Shown here: positions 24,207-33,319 of the stretch, piece after piece
How the letters are laid out: every line of letters begins with the position of its first letter
Numbering within the stretch: the first letter of the stretch is position 1
Assembly: GCA_031261785.1 (NCBI GenBank)
Contig: JAISIZ010000025.1
Coordinates: 1 to 44,289, forward strand
Source of the DNA: Mediterranea sp. (in: CFB group bacteria)
GTDB lineage: Bacteria > Bacteroidota > Bacteroidia > Bacteroidales > Bacteroidaceae
Reading direction: 5' to 3'
DNA length: 44,289 nucleotides
The notes under the pieces: model-generated
Told to the model about the DNA's origin: nothing
The model's input: only the letters and a program-made list of their open reading frames with translations
Database searches by the model: none
Translations under genes and position numbers: made by a program

Positions 24207-24926
24207 CTATTTCTCTACACCCAGGCCAAACAGCGCGAAGTCGTACTTCACCGGATCCTCGGGGCAGAAGTCGCGCAGCCTGGCGGTGAGTTCCTCCACA
24301 GCCTTGCGGTCGTTGCTCTTGCGGCGCAACAGCCCCAGCTGTCGGGCGGTATTGGCTACGTGTACGTCGAGCGGGATATAAAGTCGCGAGGGGTCGATGA
24401 ATTTCCACACGCCCAGGTCGACGATGCCGTCGGTGCGCACCAGCCATCGCAAGGCCATGTTGACGCGCTTCAAGGCGCTCTTCTCCACGTTGTACGGCAA
24501 GCGCAGCCTTGGGGCGATGTTCCAGGCGTTCGCCTCCACCCCACCCTCCGCCTGCTCCCCGAGGCAGGTGTGGAGGTAGGCTTCCAGGCTGTCGTGGCTG
24601 GCGAGTATCTCGTGGAAGCCATGCAGCATGGCCGCCAGGTCCTGCTCGAAGAAGGTGCGATGCACGTTAGCCGTGCCCAGCCGGCGATAACCGCCGCCCA
24701 TCACGTAGTCGTAAGGGCTGCTTCCCAGCTGGTCGAGCATCCGCGTGGCATCCCTGAGAATAGTCTCCCGCTTCCCCCAGGCGATGGTAGCCACGGCGAA
24801 CGCCACGATTTCCACATCCTGGAGCCGCGCGTAACGATGCACGAACTTCACCGGGTCGCTCTCGATGAAGAGCGGCACGTTGATACGGGCCACTTGCTCG
24901 TCAAGATATGCTTTGATAGATTCCAT
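24207..24926 (-). CDS. TIGR02757 family protein (DUF2400)
   Basis: The start at 24926 (MESIKAYLDEQVARIN) gives 239 residues and matches the usual start of this family; ATGs up to 24992 add a tail without similarity. Family features include SDPVKFVHRYARLQDVEIVA, a long central helix region, RWLVRTDGIVDLGVW and IPLDVHVANTARQLGLL. It has a helix-hairpin-helix-like arrangement, and members are conserved across Bacteroidota, but the biochemical role is unknown; relation to DNA glycosylase folds has been suggested. Cytoplasmic. It is convergent with the lyase gene, stops 7 bases apart, and is downstream of the DUF4861 gene on the same strand. Confidence 0.85.
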   Translation of the reverse strand: MESIKAYLDEQVARINVPLFIESDPVKFVHRYARLQDVEIVAFAVATIAWGKRETILRDATRMLDQLGSSPYDYVMGGGYRRLGTANVHRTFFEQDLAAMLHGFHEILASHDSLEAYLHTCLGEQAEGGVEANAWNIAPRLRLPYNVEKSALKRVNMALRWLVRTDGIVDLGVWKFIDPSRLYIPLDVHVANTARQLGLLRRKSNDRKAVEELTARLRDFCPEDPVKYDFALFGLGVEK

Positions 24927-25037
24927 TCCTGACTTTCCTGTATGTTCCATATTCGCCATTCGGTGTCGTTCGACCGCGGACATAGCGATCATGCCTTATC
25001 CACGTAGGGATATGGCATTTTCGGGAGTGGGCGGGGG

Positions 25038-26276
25038 TCAGTAGCTCACCACCAGCGGGGCGCGCAGGCATTGCGCGTAGCGAGCCATGTAGGTATCCCA
25101 GGCATCGGATGTCCGTATGGCGCCTTTGCTCCATGCCGATCCCCAGTAATAGGTGTAGGCCTCGCCGGGCTGGTAGTCGCTGATGGCCAGCAGGTGGCCT
25201 TTGGCTCCGCCATGCTGTTTCTTCTCCTGGTCGGAGAAGAGGAGGGTCTTGGCTTCCTTCACCCGCGCGGGGAAGGCGGCTCCCATGAACATCTTTCCAT
25301 TGCTGCCGTCGGGGTGGTCGGTAGGGTCGACGTAGGTGACGTAGCCCGCCTCGGCGTCGGTCACCACAGGTCCGTCGTCGTGCAACACGATGCCGGTGGC
25401 CACGGGAAGCGCGGCTTTGAGGTGGGCATAAGTCACGACGGTCTTGTTGAGGTACGAGCCTGCGTCGAGCGAGATGAGTCGTGTCTCCACCACACCGGTG
25501 TCACCCCGCAGGGTGAATGGGTTGAACTCCAGGCGTAGAGTGAACCGGAGGGGTCCGTTGTCGAGGATCTCCTGCGTGCGGTAGCAGTAGGGGTAGATGA
25601 TGGTATCGCCTTGCAACAGCGCGGCGGTACCTCCCCCCAGGGTGGGTCCCACGGAGTAGCAGTCCATACCGTTGCCGTGGTCGACGTGGTATGAGATGGC
25701 GCGTTGCAGCTCGTTGGCGGCCTTGGGATCGCTCTTTCTCAGCTCGGCTATCCGCGCGCGTTTCTCCGGATTCAACTCTTCGGCGTAGCGGGCTTCCACC
25801 ACCGGCTCGGAAGTGTTGTTCTTCGTGAACACGTCGTAGCCGAAAGAACGTTCGCCCCGCCGTTGCAGGGCGGGACCATAGGTGCGGAAGGCCACGAGGT
25901 CGTTTTCCCACGCCACGTCGTCGAGCCGCTCGGGATAGTACTTGCCGCAGGCCGTCACGGGTACGGGGACAAGATCGCCGACGCGAATGGTATAGGTGGC
26001 CGTGCCGTTTGCCGGGACAGTGGCGGGAAACACCATCTTGCCGTCGTAAGTCACTTGGTAGGGCACTTGCCCGCCATCGGCGTCGAGCACCACCATCTCT
26101 TCGGTATCGGCCAGCCGGAGCTTGCCCGACAGGGTGCTCATCGACATTTCTACCATCTCGCCCGATCGCTGGAAAGCGAGGGGGTTGCTTATGGTCACCG
26201 TCAGTGACCGATGTCCGTCGGCACATGCGGAGATGCCAATCAGGACGGTGATCAGGAATATGATCTTCTTCTTCAT
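25038..26276 (-). CDS. DUF4861 family lipoprotein
   Basis: The start at 26276 gives 412 residues with a lipoprotein signal (IGISAC, Cys18); 48 more open codons upstream are low-complexity. The body matches DUF4861: LTVTISNPLAFQRSGEMVEM near the N-terminus, PERLDDVAWENDLVAFRTYG, VDHGNGMDCYSVGPTLGGG, and GEAYTYYWGSAWSKGAI near the C-terminus. Members occur in polysaccharide lyase and uronate gene clusters of Bacteroidota. A lyase or hydrolase role on uronate-containing sugars is plausible but not shown. It follows kduI and the dehydrogenase on the same strand, separated from the latter by a hairpin-forming spacer of 106 bases. Confidence 0.83.
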   Translation of the reverse strand: MKKKIIFLITVLIGISACADGHRSLTVTISNPLAFQRSGEMVEMSMSTLSGKLRLADTEEMVVLDADGGQVPYQVTYDGKMVFPATVPANGTATYTIRVGDLVPVPVTACGKYYPERLDDVAWENDLVAFRTYGPALQRRGERSFGYDVFTKNNTSEPVVEARYAEELNPEKRARIAELRKSDPKAANELQRAISYHVDHGNGMDCYSVGPTLGGGTAALLQGDTIIYPYCYRTQEILDNGPLRFTLRLEFNPFTLRGDTGVVETRLISLDAGSYLNKTVVTYAHLKAALPVATGIVLHDDGPVVTDAEAGYVTYVDPTDHPDGSNGKMFMGAAFPARVKEAKTLLFSDQEKKQHGGAKGHLLAISDYQPGEAYTYYWGSAWSKGAIRTSDAWDTYMARYAQCLRAPLVVSY

Positions 26277-26292
26277 AAAAATATAGGAGGGG

Positions 26293-26373
26293 GTTGACAA
26301 GAGGCAAGGAGACGAGGGGACAAGGGGGACAGATCGGCTCTTGCCAACCAGTCTCCTTGTCCTCCTCGTCAAC
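26293..26373. repeat. Imperfect inverted repeat between the dehydrogenase and DUF4861 genes
   Basis: The arms read GTTGAC...AAGGAGAC (from 26293) and GTCTCCTT...GTCAAC (ending 26373), each about 25 bases with a few mismatches, enclosing a purine-rich loop. In the - strand transcript it would form a long hairpin between two cistrons. It may cause partial termination or protect the kduI-dehydrogenase message. Confidence 0.5.
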
Positions 26374-26382
26374 ATCTCTTTT

Positions 26383-27174
26383 TTAGGGTTGTTTGCCGAT
26401 GTAGGCGAGAATGCCTCCATCGACGTAGAGTACGTGTCCGTTCACGAAGTCGGAAGCGTCGGATGCCAGGAACACGGCCGGTCCCTGCAGGTCCTCGGGC
26501 GTTCCCCACCGTGCTGCTGGCGTCTTGGCGATGATGAACTGGTCGAACGGATGGCGTGACCCGTCGGCCTGCTTCTCGCGTAAAGGAGCGGTTTGCGGCG
26601 TGGCGATATATCCCGGGCCGATGCCGTTGCACTGGATGTTGTACTCGCCATATTCTGAGCAGATGTTGCGGGTCAGCATCTTGAGTCCGCCCTTTGCTGC
26701 CGCGTAGGCCGATACGGTTTCGCGTCCCAACTCGCTCATCATGGAGCAGATGTTGATGATCTTTCCGTGTCCCTTCTTGATCATGCCGGGGATGACGGCC
26801 TTGGCTACGATGAAGGGTGCGTTGAGGTCTACGTCGATGACTTGCCGGAACTCGGCTGCCGTCATGTCGCACATCGGGATGCGCTTGATGATGCCGGCGT
26901 TGTTGACCAGGATGTCGATCACCCCAACTTCTTTCTCTATCTGCGCCACCAAAGCGTTGACTTGCTCCTCGTTGGTGACGTCGCATACGTAGCCTTTGGC
27001 ATCTATGCCCTCGGCCTTGTAGGAGGCCATCCCTTTCTCTACCAGCTCCTGCTTGAGGTCGTTGAACACGATTTTCGCGCCGGCCTTGGCGAAGGCGGTC
27101 GCGATGGCGAAGCCGATGCCGTACGAAGCACCCGTCACCAACGCCACTTTACCTTCCAATGAAAAATTTACCAT
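26383..27174 (-). CDS. Short-chain dehydrogenase, KduD/gluconate 5-dehydrogenase type
   Basis: 263 residues, classical SDR length. The NAD(P) motif TGASYGIG is at 14-21 and the NNAG motif at 91-94; the catalytic Ser144, Tyr157 and Lys161 are in place (YAAAK). The substrate is probably 2-dehydro-3-deoxy-D-gluconate/3-deoxy-D-glycero-2,5-hexodiulosonate (KduD), because kduI is directly upstream. Gluconate 5-dehydrogenases (IdnO) are close relatives and cannot be excluded, so no symbol is given. Cytoplasmic. The start is 116 bases downstream of the kduI stop on the - strand, and that gap holds short opposed TAAGAATG/CATTCTTA arms. Confidence 0.9.
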   Translation of the reverse strand: MVNFSLEGKVALVTGASYGIGFAIATAFAKAGAKIVFNDLKQELVEKGMASYKAEGIDAKGYVCDVTNEEQVNALVAQIEKEVGVIDILVNNAGIIKRIPMCDMTAAEFRQVIDVDLNAPFIVAKAVIPGMIKKGHGKIINICSMMSELGRETVSAYAAAKGGLKMLTRNICSEYGEYNIQCNGIGPGYIATPQTAPLREKQADGSRHPFDQFIIAKTPAARWGTPEDLQGPAVFLASDASDFVNGHVLYVDGGILAYIGKQP

Positions 27175-27290
27175 AATCGAATTGCTTTTATTAATTAGGA
27201 ATTAAGTATTAAGAATGGAGAGTCGCGAATCGGGTGGAACGAGCATTGCCGTCACTGCTGATCCTTAGTTCTTCATTCTTAGTCCTTCAT

Positions 27291-28133
27291 TTATTTAAGC
27301 GCTGTGATCGCCGAGAAGTCTTGGTCACCGTAGTCAAGGTTCTCTCCCCCCATGCCCCAGATGAAGGTGTAGTTGTGCGTACCCGCTCCGGCATGTATGG
27401 ACCAGTCGGGCGAGAGCACGGCTTGGTCGCCTTTCATCCAGATGTGCCTCGTCTCGTCCACTTGTCCCATGAAGTGGCAGATGGCCTGGTCGTCGGGGAT
27501 CTCGAAATAGAAGTAGGCTTCCATGCGGCGGCTGTGCACGTGGGCGGGCATGGTGTTCCACACGCTTCCAGGCATCAGCTCGGTCATTCCCATCTGTAGC
27601 TGGCAGGTGGGTAGCACCTGGCTCACCAGCATCTTGTTGATGTTCCGGTGGTTGGAGCCTTCCAGCGTCCCCATCTCGGCCAACACGGCGTCGGCTTTCG
27701 TCACCTTCCGGTCGGGGTAGTTACGGTGCGCGCCTACCGAATTGAAGTAGAACTTGGCGGGGTGGGCGTCGTCCTTGCTCTCGAAGACGACCTGCCGGTC
27801 GCCCGCCCCAAGGTATAGTGCCTCTTTGTAATTCAGCTCGAACAGGGCTTCGCCAGCCTTTACCAATCCCGGCCCGCCCACGTTGAAGATGCCCATCTCC
27901 CTACGCGAGAGGAAGCAGGGTGCTTTTAGCGGATCGATGGCTTCCAGCTCCAGTCGCTCATCAACGGGCATGGCGCCTCCCACTACCATGCGGTCGTACA
28001 TGGAATAGACCATATTTACTTCGTTTGGAGTGAACAGGCGTTCGATAAGGAAGTCGCGACGGATACGTGCGGTGTCGTAGCTCTTCGCATCCTCCGGATG
28101 AGCCGCATACCGGATCTCATAATTCGTTCTCAT
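27291..28133 (-). CDS. kduI: 5-keto-4-deoxyuronate isomerase (4-deoxy-L-threo-5-hexosulose-uronate ketol-isomerase)
   Basis: 280 residues, the standard KduI length. It converts the linear 5-keto-4-deoxyuronate from unsaturated uronate sugars to 2,5-diketo-3-deoxygluconate. The cupin zinc ligands are present as His198, His200, Glu205 and His247 (PAHVHSRRMEAY and SIHAGAG), two residues offset from the E. coli protein. Cytoplasmic. It is the first gene of a - strand set with the SDR and DUF4861 genes, divergent from an AraC regulator. This set together with the PL8 lyase points to use of glycosaminoglycan or pectin-derived uronates. Confidence 0.95.
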   Translation of the reverse strand: MRTNYEIRYAAHPEDAKSYDTARIRRDFLIERLFTPNEVNMVYSMYDRMVVGGAMPVDERLELEAIDPLKAPCFLSRREMGIFNVGGPGLVKAGEALFELNYKEALYLGAGDRQVVFESKDDAHPAKFYFNSVGAHRNYPDRKVTKADAVLAEMGTLEGSNHRNINKMLVSQVLPTCQLQMGMTELMPGSVWNTMPAHVHSRRMEAYFYFEIPDDQAICHFMGQVDETRHIWMKGDQAVLSPDWSIHAGAGTHNYTFIWGMGGENLDYGDQDFSAITALK

Positions 28134-28198
28134 GATTACTATCTTTTAATTATTGATACGATTTACTTTCTATTTGCGCACCGTTTGCGTGCACGGCG

Positions 28199-28206
28199 CA
28201 AAAATA
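28199..28206 (-). promoter_or_regulatory. -7 promoter element for kduI (TATTTTTG)
   Basis: On the - strand, TATTTTTG matches TAnnTTTG about 65 bases before the kduI start. The leader between them contains an imperfect palindrome (TGCGCA near 28175 and GCGCA at 28196-28200) that could be an operator or leader hairpin. The rest of the 223-base divergent spacer holds the opposing AraC promoter and no gene. Confidence 0.45.
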
Positions 28207-28324
28207 GGAAAAGAAAATGGGTTTACCTCGTGAAGGGGCGCAAATAATCTGCCAAAAATATATAAAAGCCTCGAAGAAACATTCAAATAGTTGACATTTT
28301 AGCTTTTGGTTCTAATAAAAACCA

Positions 28325-28332
28325 TATCTTTG
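28325..28332 (+). promoter_or_regulatory. -7 promoter element for the AraC gene (TATCTTTG)
   Basis: Exact TAnnTTTG match 24 bases before the ATG at 28357. A TTTG at 28305-28308 and TTGACA at 28291-28296 lie upstream and could serve as the distal element. Confidence 0.55.
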
Positions 28333-28356
28333 CAGCTGTAATAACGAAGATAACCT

Positions 28357-29229
28357 ATGCCTCACGATTTTTCTTGCATACGTCATGATTGTATAGGGTG
28401 CGCCAAAACAACGGAGAATACTCTTTCGTATAAGCGCCTGAGCAAGGGTGAGCACTTTCCGAAGGGAAAGTGTGCGCAAAACTGTATGCTATTTGTTTTG
28501 AAAGGAGAGTTGCTTATCAATAGCGAAGAGTACAAGGAAACAATTCTCATAGAGAAGCAATTTGTATTACAAGGTATTGGTTCATACATGGAGATGCGCG
28601 CCCTTACGAGAGTGGAATGCGTGATATTTCTATTTAACGAGCTTCCACTTCTTTGCGAAGATCCCTATCGAGAAATCATTAACAATCCGCAGCCTCCACG
28701 CACTTACGTTCCGCTCACGATGAACGTCTGGATACAGCGTACGATTGGCGAATTGTCCGAACTTCTCCGTCAAGATCCACAGTGTCCTCCCTACCTCGCG
28801 CTGAAAAGCAAGGAGCTGGTTCATTTGCTCATCACCGAATATCCGCTGCCGCAACTGCGCACGTTCTTCTACCCCATAAGCAGCTATAAAGAGAGCTTCC
28901 AGTACTTTGTGATGCAGAACTATGGCCGGGTGAAGAACGTGGACGAGTTCGCCAAGCTGGGCGGATATACCCTCACGACCTTCCGTCGCCTCTTCAAGGC
29001 CCAATACGGGATTCCGGTGTACGAGTGGATATTGAACCGTAAGCGTGAAGGCATCCTGGACGACCTGCAGCACACCAACCAGCGAATGACGGAGCTATGC
29101 GAGCGTTACGGCTTCGATTCGCTCTCGCACTTGGCCCATTTCTGCAAGGAGTCCTTTGGCGACACCCCCCGTTCACTGCGAAAAAGGGCGGCCAATGGCG
29201 AAAAGATAGAGATCATTCACAAGAGTTGA
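28357..29229 (+). CDS. AraC-family transcriptional regulator
   Basis: 290 residues. The C-terminal 100 residues (about 185-285) are the two-helix-turn-helix AraC DNA-binding domain: KNVDEFAKLGGYTLTTFRRLF for the first and MTELCERYGFDSLSHLAHFC followed by the GDTPRSLR signature for the second. The N-terminal half is a cupin-like sensing domain with a Cys-rich start (SCIRHDCIGCAK) that might bind metal or sense redox. Its divergent position makes it a likely regulator of kduI and the downstream genes, but the inducer is unknown. Its 3' end overlaps the convergent acetyltransferase gene by 17 bases. Confidence 0.88.
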   Translation: MPHDFSCIRHDCIGCAKTTENTLSYKRLSKGEHFPKGKCAQNCMLFVLKGELLINSEEYKETILIEKQFVLQGIGSYMEMRALTRVECVIFLFNELPLLCEDPYREIINNPQPPRTYVPLTMNVWIQRTIGELSELLRQDPQCPPYLALKSKELVHLLITEYPLPQLRTFFYPISSYKESFQYFVMQNYGRVKNVDEFAKLGGYTLTTFRRLFKAQYGIPVYEWILNRKREGILDDLQHTNQRMTELCERYGFDSLSHLAHFCKESFGDTPRSLRKRAANGEKIEIIHKS

Positions 29230-29737
29230 TCTCCAGCCCCATGATGTAGTCGCACATGTAGTAGCCGTTGCCGATAGGAAAATCGCCCTCGCGCAGCTTC
29301 CTCATCCCCATGCGTTCGTAGAACAGCAACGCCTTGTTGTTCCTGTTCACGTTGAGTTCCATCAGGCAAGGCGCTGGGTGTACCCGCCGGATATAGTCCA
29401 CAGCCTCGCGAAAGAGGAAGCTGCCGCAATGCTTGCCCTGCCAGGGAGGTAGCACATAGATCTTTTGCAAATGAAACAACGCATCGCCTTGCCGCTGCAC
29501 GGAGACGTATCCGCAAGGCATCCCGTCGGCATCCTCGGCGATGAAGTACACGTGCCCTTCCTCCTCCATCTGCTTGAGCAGACTTTCGGGAGAGTACATC
29601 CATTCCATCATATACGTCAACTGGAGGGGCGACAGAATCTCTCGATACGTGTGTGGGAAGACCACGTCGGCCATCTCCCGTATCAACGGAATATCATCTG
29701 TCGTTGCCCGCCTTATGCCATAACCTTCCATCATCAT
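29213..29737 (-). CDS. GNAT-family N-acetyltransferase
   Basis: 174 residues (starts at 29734 or 29731 also possible). The GNAT fold is clear: N-terminal YGIRRATTDDIPLIREMADV, the acetyl-CoA loop region YVLPPWQGKHCGSFLFREAV, where the usual Q/RxxGxG/A appears as QGKHCGS, and LNVNRNNKALLFYERMGM at the C-terminal motif. The acceptor is unknown. It follows coaD by 16 bases on the same strand, after a short repeat, so it is probably the tail of that operon. The 3' ends of this gene and the AraC gene overlap. Confidence 0.85.
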   Translation of the reverse strand: MMMEGYGIRRATTDDIPLIREMADVVFPHTYREILSPLQLTYMMEWMYSPESLLKQMEEEGHVYFIAEDADGMPCGYVSVQRQGDALFHLQKIYVLPPWQGKHCGSFLFREAVDYIRRVHPAPCLMELNVNRNNKALLFYERMGMRKLREGDFPIGNGYYMCDYIMGLEINSCE

Positions 29738-29745
29738 CTCCCCCC

Positions 29746-29766
29746 ACTAATCACTAATCACTAATC
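29746..29766. repeat. Triple tandem heptamer ACTAATC over the coaD stop
   Basis: Three perfect ACTAATC copies (29746, 29753, 29760). The middle copy contains the coaD stop codon on the - strand. A change in copy number would shift the last residues of CoaD (now RISD) and the spacing to the next gene. Confidence 0.7.
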
Positions 29767-30212
29767 CTCATTCCCTCGGGAACAAACTGGCTCACGTCCT
29801 TGCCATACGTCAGCAGCTCGCGCACGATGGTAGAGCTGATGCAGGTGAGTTCAGGCTCGGTGAAGAGCAGGATGGTATCTACGCCCGACAGCTTGCGGTT
29901 GATGTCGGCGATGGTCTCCTCGTACTCGAAGTCCTTCACGGTGCGTATGCCGCGAACGATGAACTGGGCGTCGACCAGGCGTGCGAAGTCGATGGTGAGG
30001 CAGTCGTACGCCATCACGCGTACCCGCGGCATGTCGCGATAGAGGTCGCGTATCATGTCCAGCCGCTTCTCCACGGGGAAATAGGTATTCTTATTCTCGT
30101 TGATGCCGATACCTATCACCACCTCATCCATGAAGGCGAGCGAGCGATTCACGATGGAGGCGTGGCCTATGGTGAAGGGGTCGAACGTACCGGGGAATAT
30201 GGCTCTTTTCAT
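29754..30212 (-). CDS. coaD: Pantetheine-phosphate adenylyltransferase
   Basis: 152 residues, normal for CoaD, which joins 4'-phosphopantetheine and ATP to make dephospho-CoA in coenzyme A synthesis. The nucleotidyltransferase signature [10 protein letters not shown] is at 8-17 and the second motif [10 protein letters not shown] lies near 125-134. Other conserved parts include [11 protein letters not shown] and [15 protein letters not shown]. Cytoplasmic hexamer in known members. Its start overlaps the parE stop by four bases, so the two are translationally coupled. The stop lies within a heptamer repeat. Confidence 0.96.
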   Translation of the reverse strand: MKRAIFPGTFDPFTIGHASIVNRSLAFMDEVVIGIGINENKNTYFPVEKRLDMIRDLYRDMPRVRVMAYDCLTIDFARLVDAQFIVRGIRTVKDFEYEETIADINRKLSGVDTILLFTEPELTCISSTIVRELLTYGKDVSQFVPEGMRISD

Positions 30213-32092
30213 GAGGCTAAGTCTTCTTCGATGACGAGGTTGTCGATGATGAAGCTCTGCCGTTCCATGGTGTTTTTGCCCATGTAAAACTCGAGCAACG
30301 CCTTCACGGCGTCGGTCTTGCGGAGCGTCACCTGTTCCAGGCGCATGTCCTGGCCGATGAAGTTCTTGAACTCGTCGGGCGAGATCTCGCCCAATCCCTT
30401 GAAGCGGGTGATTTCGGGGTTTGGGCTAAGCTCCTCGATGGCGTTCAGCCGTTCTTCCTCGGTGTAGCAGTAGAGGGTCTTCTTCTTGTTCCGGACGCGG
30501 AAGAGGGGCGTCTGGAGGATATAAACGTGCCCTTTCTTGATGAGGTCGGGGAAGAACTGTAGGAAGAACGTGATCATGAGCAGGCGGATATGCATGCCGT
30601 CCACGTCGGCGTCGGTGGCCACGATAACCTTGTTGTAGCGTAGCCCGTCCAGCCCGTCCTCGATGTTGAGGGCCGCTTGCAAGAGGTTGAACTCCTCATT
30701 CTCGTACACCACCTTCTTCGTCAGGCCGAAGGAGTTGAGTGGTTTTCCCCTGAGGCTGAACACGGCTTGGGTGTTCACGTCGCGGCTCTTGGTGATGGAT
30801 CCGCTGGCCGAGTCGCCCTCGGTGATGAAGATGCACGAATCTTCCTCCAGCCCCTTGCCTTTGGGATCGTTGAGGTGTATGCGGCAGTCGCGTAGCTTAC
30901 GGTTGTGAAGGCTGGCTTTCTTAGCTCGCTCGCGGGCCAACCTGGTGACGCCGGCAATGGCTTTGCGTTCCTTCTCCGATTCTTGGATCTTTTGCAGCAT
31001 CACCTCGGCGGTGTCGGCATGTTTATGGAGGAAGTTGTCCACTTCCTGTTTGATGAAGTCGCCCACGTACTTGTTCACCGTCACGCCCCCCGGCTCCATG
31101 TTGGTGGATCCGAGCTTGGTCTTGGTCTGGCTCTCGAAGATGGGTTCCTCCACGTTGACGGCGATGGCTGCCACCAGTCCGTTGCGTATGTCGGCGGTAT
31201 CCATGTTCTTGTTGAAGAACTCCTTGATGGTGCGTGCGATATGCTCCTTGAAGGCACTTTGATGGGTGCCACCCTGGGTGGTATGCTGTCCGTTGACGAA
31301 GGAGTAGTACTCCTCTCCGTACTGTCCGGTGTGGGTGAAGGCGATCTCGATATCCTCGCCCTTGAGGTGCACGATGGGGTATAGCCCGGTGGTGGTCATG
31401 TTGTCGTTGAGCAGGTCGACCAATCCGTTGCGCGACACGATGCGATGTCCGTTGTAGACGATGGAGAGTCCGGTATTGAGATAGGTATAATTGCGCAGCA
31501 TCGTCTCGATGAAGTCGGGTTGGAAGAGATAGCCCGTGAACAGCGTGGCGTCGGGTTCGAAGAAGATATAGGTACCGTTCTCCTCGGTAGTAGGCTCCGT
31601 GTGGTCGGTCCGCGGCTCCCCCTTGGCGAAGGTGGCTACGCGCACCTTTCCGTCACGGTAGCTGCGCACCTCGAAGCGTTGGCTCAGGGCGTTTACCGCC
31701 TTGACTCCCACGCCGTTCAGCCCGACGCTTTTCTTGAACGCCTTGCTGTCGTACTTGCCTCCGGTGTTGAGCATGCTCACCGCCTCGATAAGCTTGCCCT
31801 GGGGGATACCCCGTCCGTAGTCGCGCACGCTCACCCGCAGGTTGTCTTCCACGATGATCTCTATCTTCTTGCCCGCCTGCATCTTGAACTCGTCGATGCT
31901 ATTGTCTATCACCTCTTTGAGCAGCACGTAGATGCCGTCCTCGGCGTGTGAGCCGTCGCCCAACCGGCCGATGTACATGCCAGGTCGGGTGCGCACGTGT
32001 TCCATGTCGCTCAGGTGGCGGATGTTGTCGTCCGTGTATTCTACCGTGCCGTCGACACCAGGCGCCGGCGTCAGGTCGTACTCTTCTTTCAT
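30209..32092 (-). CDS. parE: DNA topoisomerase IV subunit B (GyrB/ParE type)
   Basis: 627 residues, close to ParE length and shorter than GyrB. With ParC it unlinks daughter chromosomes using ATP. The GHKL ATPase parts are [11 protein letters not shown] (about 59-69), DYGRGIP (91-97) and the lid GLNGVGVKA (124-132); the transducer QTK loop is at 322-324. The TOPRIM domain has TEGDSAS (424-430) and the metal triad DADVD (494-498). Assignment to ParE over GyrB rests on length and the Bacteroidota pattern; parC is not in this window. The gene ends in an overlap with coaD and follows the GNAT-like gene on the same strand. Confidence 0.9.
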   Translation of the reverse strand: MKEEYDLTPAPGVDGTVEYTDDNIRHLSDMEHVRTRPGMYIGRLGDGSHAEDGIYVLLKEVIDNSIDEFKMQAGKKIEIIVEDNLRVSVRDYGRGIPQGKLIEAVSMLNTGGKYDSKAFKKSVGLNGVGVKAVNALSQRFEVRSYRDGKVRVATFAKGEPRTDHTEPTTEENGTYIFFEPDATLFTGYLFQPDFIETMLRNYTYLNTGLSIVYNGHRIVSRNGLVDLLNDNMTTTGLYPIVHLKGEDIEIAFTHTGQYGEEYYSFVNGQHTTQGGTHQSAFKEHIARTIKEFFNKNMDTADIRNGLVAAIAVNVEEPIFESQTKTKLGSTNMEPGGVTVNKYVGDFIKQEVDNFLHKHADTAEVMLQKIQESEKERKAIAGVTRLARERAKKASLHNRKLRDCRIHLNDPKGKGLEEDSCIFITEGDSASGSITKSRDVNTQAVFSLRGKPLNSFGLTKKVVYENEEFNLLQAALNIEDGLDGLRYNKVIVATDADVDGMHIRLLMITFFLQFFPDLIKKGHVYILQTPLFRVRNKKKTLYCYTEEERLNAIEELSPNPEITRFKGLGEISPDEFKNFIGQDMRLEQVTLRKTDAVKALLEFYMGKNTMERQSFIIDNLVIEEDLAS

Positions 32093-32127
32093 CGTTTTAT
32101 TCCTCCTTATGGTCTTATTCCTCCTTG

Positions 32128-33264
32128 TTATTCAATCTCTTTGATAAACGATCGCCGCCGCTTATGCTGCCGCGTCTCGAAGTAGTCCCACTGGGCCTGT
32201 ACCTTGCCGTTCAGCTCCAGCTCGGGATTGCTCTCGGCAAAGATAAAGCCTAATTTCTGATAAATGGGAATCAAGTCCGAAAATAAAAGCGCGTTGACCC
32301 CTTTATTTTGGTATTCGGGCTTCACGGCCACGATGAGCAGGTCGAGCATCTTTGCCCTCCGCTTCATGAAGAGCGCCTTGAGCAGGTAGTACCACCCGAA
32401 GGGAAGCAGTCGCCCGTGCGATTTCTGCAAGGCCTCGGCCAGCGAGGGCATGGAGATGCCGAAGCCTACGAGCTGGTCGTCGGCGTCGGTGATGAGCGTC
32501 ACCATCCGCAGGTCGAGGATGGGGAGGTACATCTTCACGTATTGGTCGATCTGTCGTTGGGTGAGGGGAGAGAATCCGTAGAGTGGGCTGTAAGCTTCGT
32601 TCATCAGCTCGAAGATGGCTTGTCCGTAGTCGCGGGCGATCTTCTTGCCCGAGGTGTATTTTTTCACCTTGAGGTTGTACTTCCGCTGGACGAGGTCGGA
32701 AATGCGCTTATGCTTGTCGGGAATGGCCTCGGGGATGAATATCTGGTATTCCACCCAGTCGGCATCCTTCACGAAGCCAAGCCTTTCGAGGTGCTCGGGA
32801 TAGTAGGGGTAATTGTAGATGGTCGCCATGGTGCTAAGCTGGTCGAACCCCTCCACCAGCATCCCCTCGGCGTCGAGGTCGGTGAATCCCAGCGGTCCGG
32901 CGATATGCGTCATCCCCCGTTCCCGTCCCCATCGTTCTACGGTCTGGATAAGCGCCTCCGAGACCTCATGGTCGTCGATGTAGTCGATCCAGCCGAAGCG
33001 CACGTGCTTGATGTCCCACTTTTCGTTGGCCCGGCGGTTGATGATGGCCGCCACCCGTCCCACGGGTTTGCCGTCCTTGAAAGCCATGAAGTAATCGGCT
33101 TCACAAAACTCGAAAGCGGGGTTCTTCCGCTTGTTGAACGTATTGAGCATGTCGTCGTATAGATCGGGCACGGAGTAGGGATTTCCCTTGTACATCTGAT
33201 AGTTGAAACGAATGAATCGTTTCAGATCTCCTTTCGTGGAGATTTTCTGGATTGTAATAGCCAT
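32128..33264 (-). CDS. GNAT-like protein, large (378 residues)
   Basis: This belongs to a conserved Bacteroidota group resembling YghO-type proteins. N-terminal half: [60 protein letters not shown]-terminal half carries the acetyltransferase-like [20 protein letters not shown] with the acetyl-CoA loop QNKGVNA. Two GNAT-like modules are therefore likely. The acceptor is unknown. A -7 element lies 29 bases upstream, so it has its own promoter despite lying between the O-methyltransferase and parE genes on the same strand. Confidence 0.8.
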   Translation of the reverse strand: MAITIQKISTKGDLKRFIRFNYQMYKGNPYSVPDLYDDMLNTFNKRKNPAFEFCEADYFMAFKDGKPVGRVAAIINRRANEKWDIKHVRFGWIDYIDDHEVSEALIQTVERWGRERGMTHIAGPLGFTDLDAEGMLVEGFDQLSTMATIYNYPYYPEHLERLGFVKDADWVEYQIFIPEAIPDKHKRISDLVQRKYNLKVKKYTSGKKIARDYGQAIFELMNEAYSPLYGFSPLTQRQIDQYVKMYLPILDLRMVTLITDADDQLVGFGISMPSLAEALQKSHGRLLPFGWYYLLKALFMKRRAKMLDLLIVAVKPEYQNKGVNALLFSDLIPIYQKLGFIFAESNPELELNGKVQAQWDYFETRQHKRRRSFIKEIE

Positions 33265-33292
33265 ATCTTTGATACTATGATGTTCTGGGGGA

Positions 33293-33300
33293 CAAAGGTA
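33293..33300 (-). promoter_or_regulatory. -7 promoter element (TACCTTTG)
   Basis: Exact TAnnTTTG on the - strand, 29 bases before the ATG at 33264. It likely drives the large GNAT-like gene and perhaps parE-coaD. Confidence 0.5.
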
Positions 33301-33319
33301 CGTGATTATCTTGAAACCT

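Noticed and set aside
32308..33162. 284-codon + strand frame opposite the large GNAT-like gene
   Set aside because: Antisense shadow; the opposite strand encodes a coherent conserved protein with its own promoter element.
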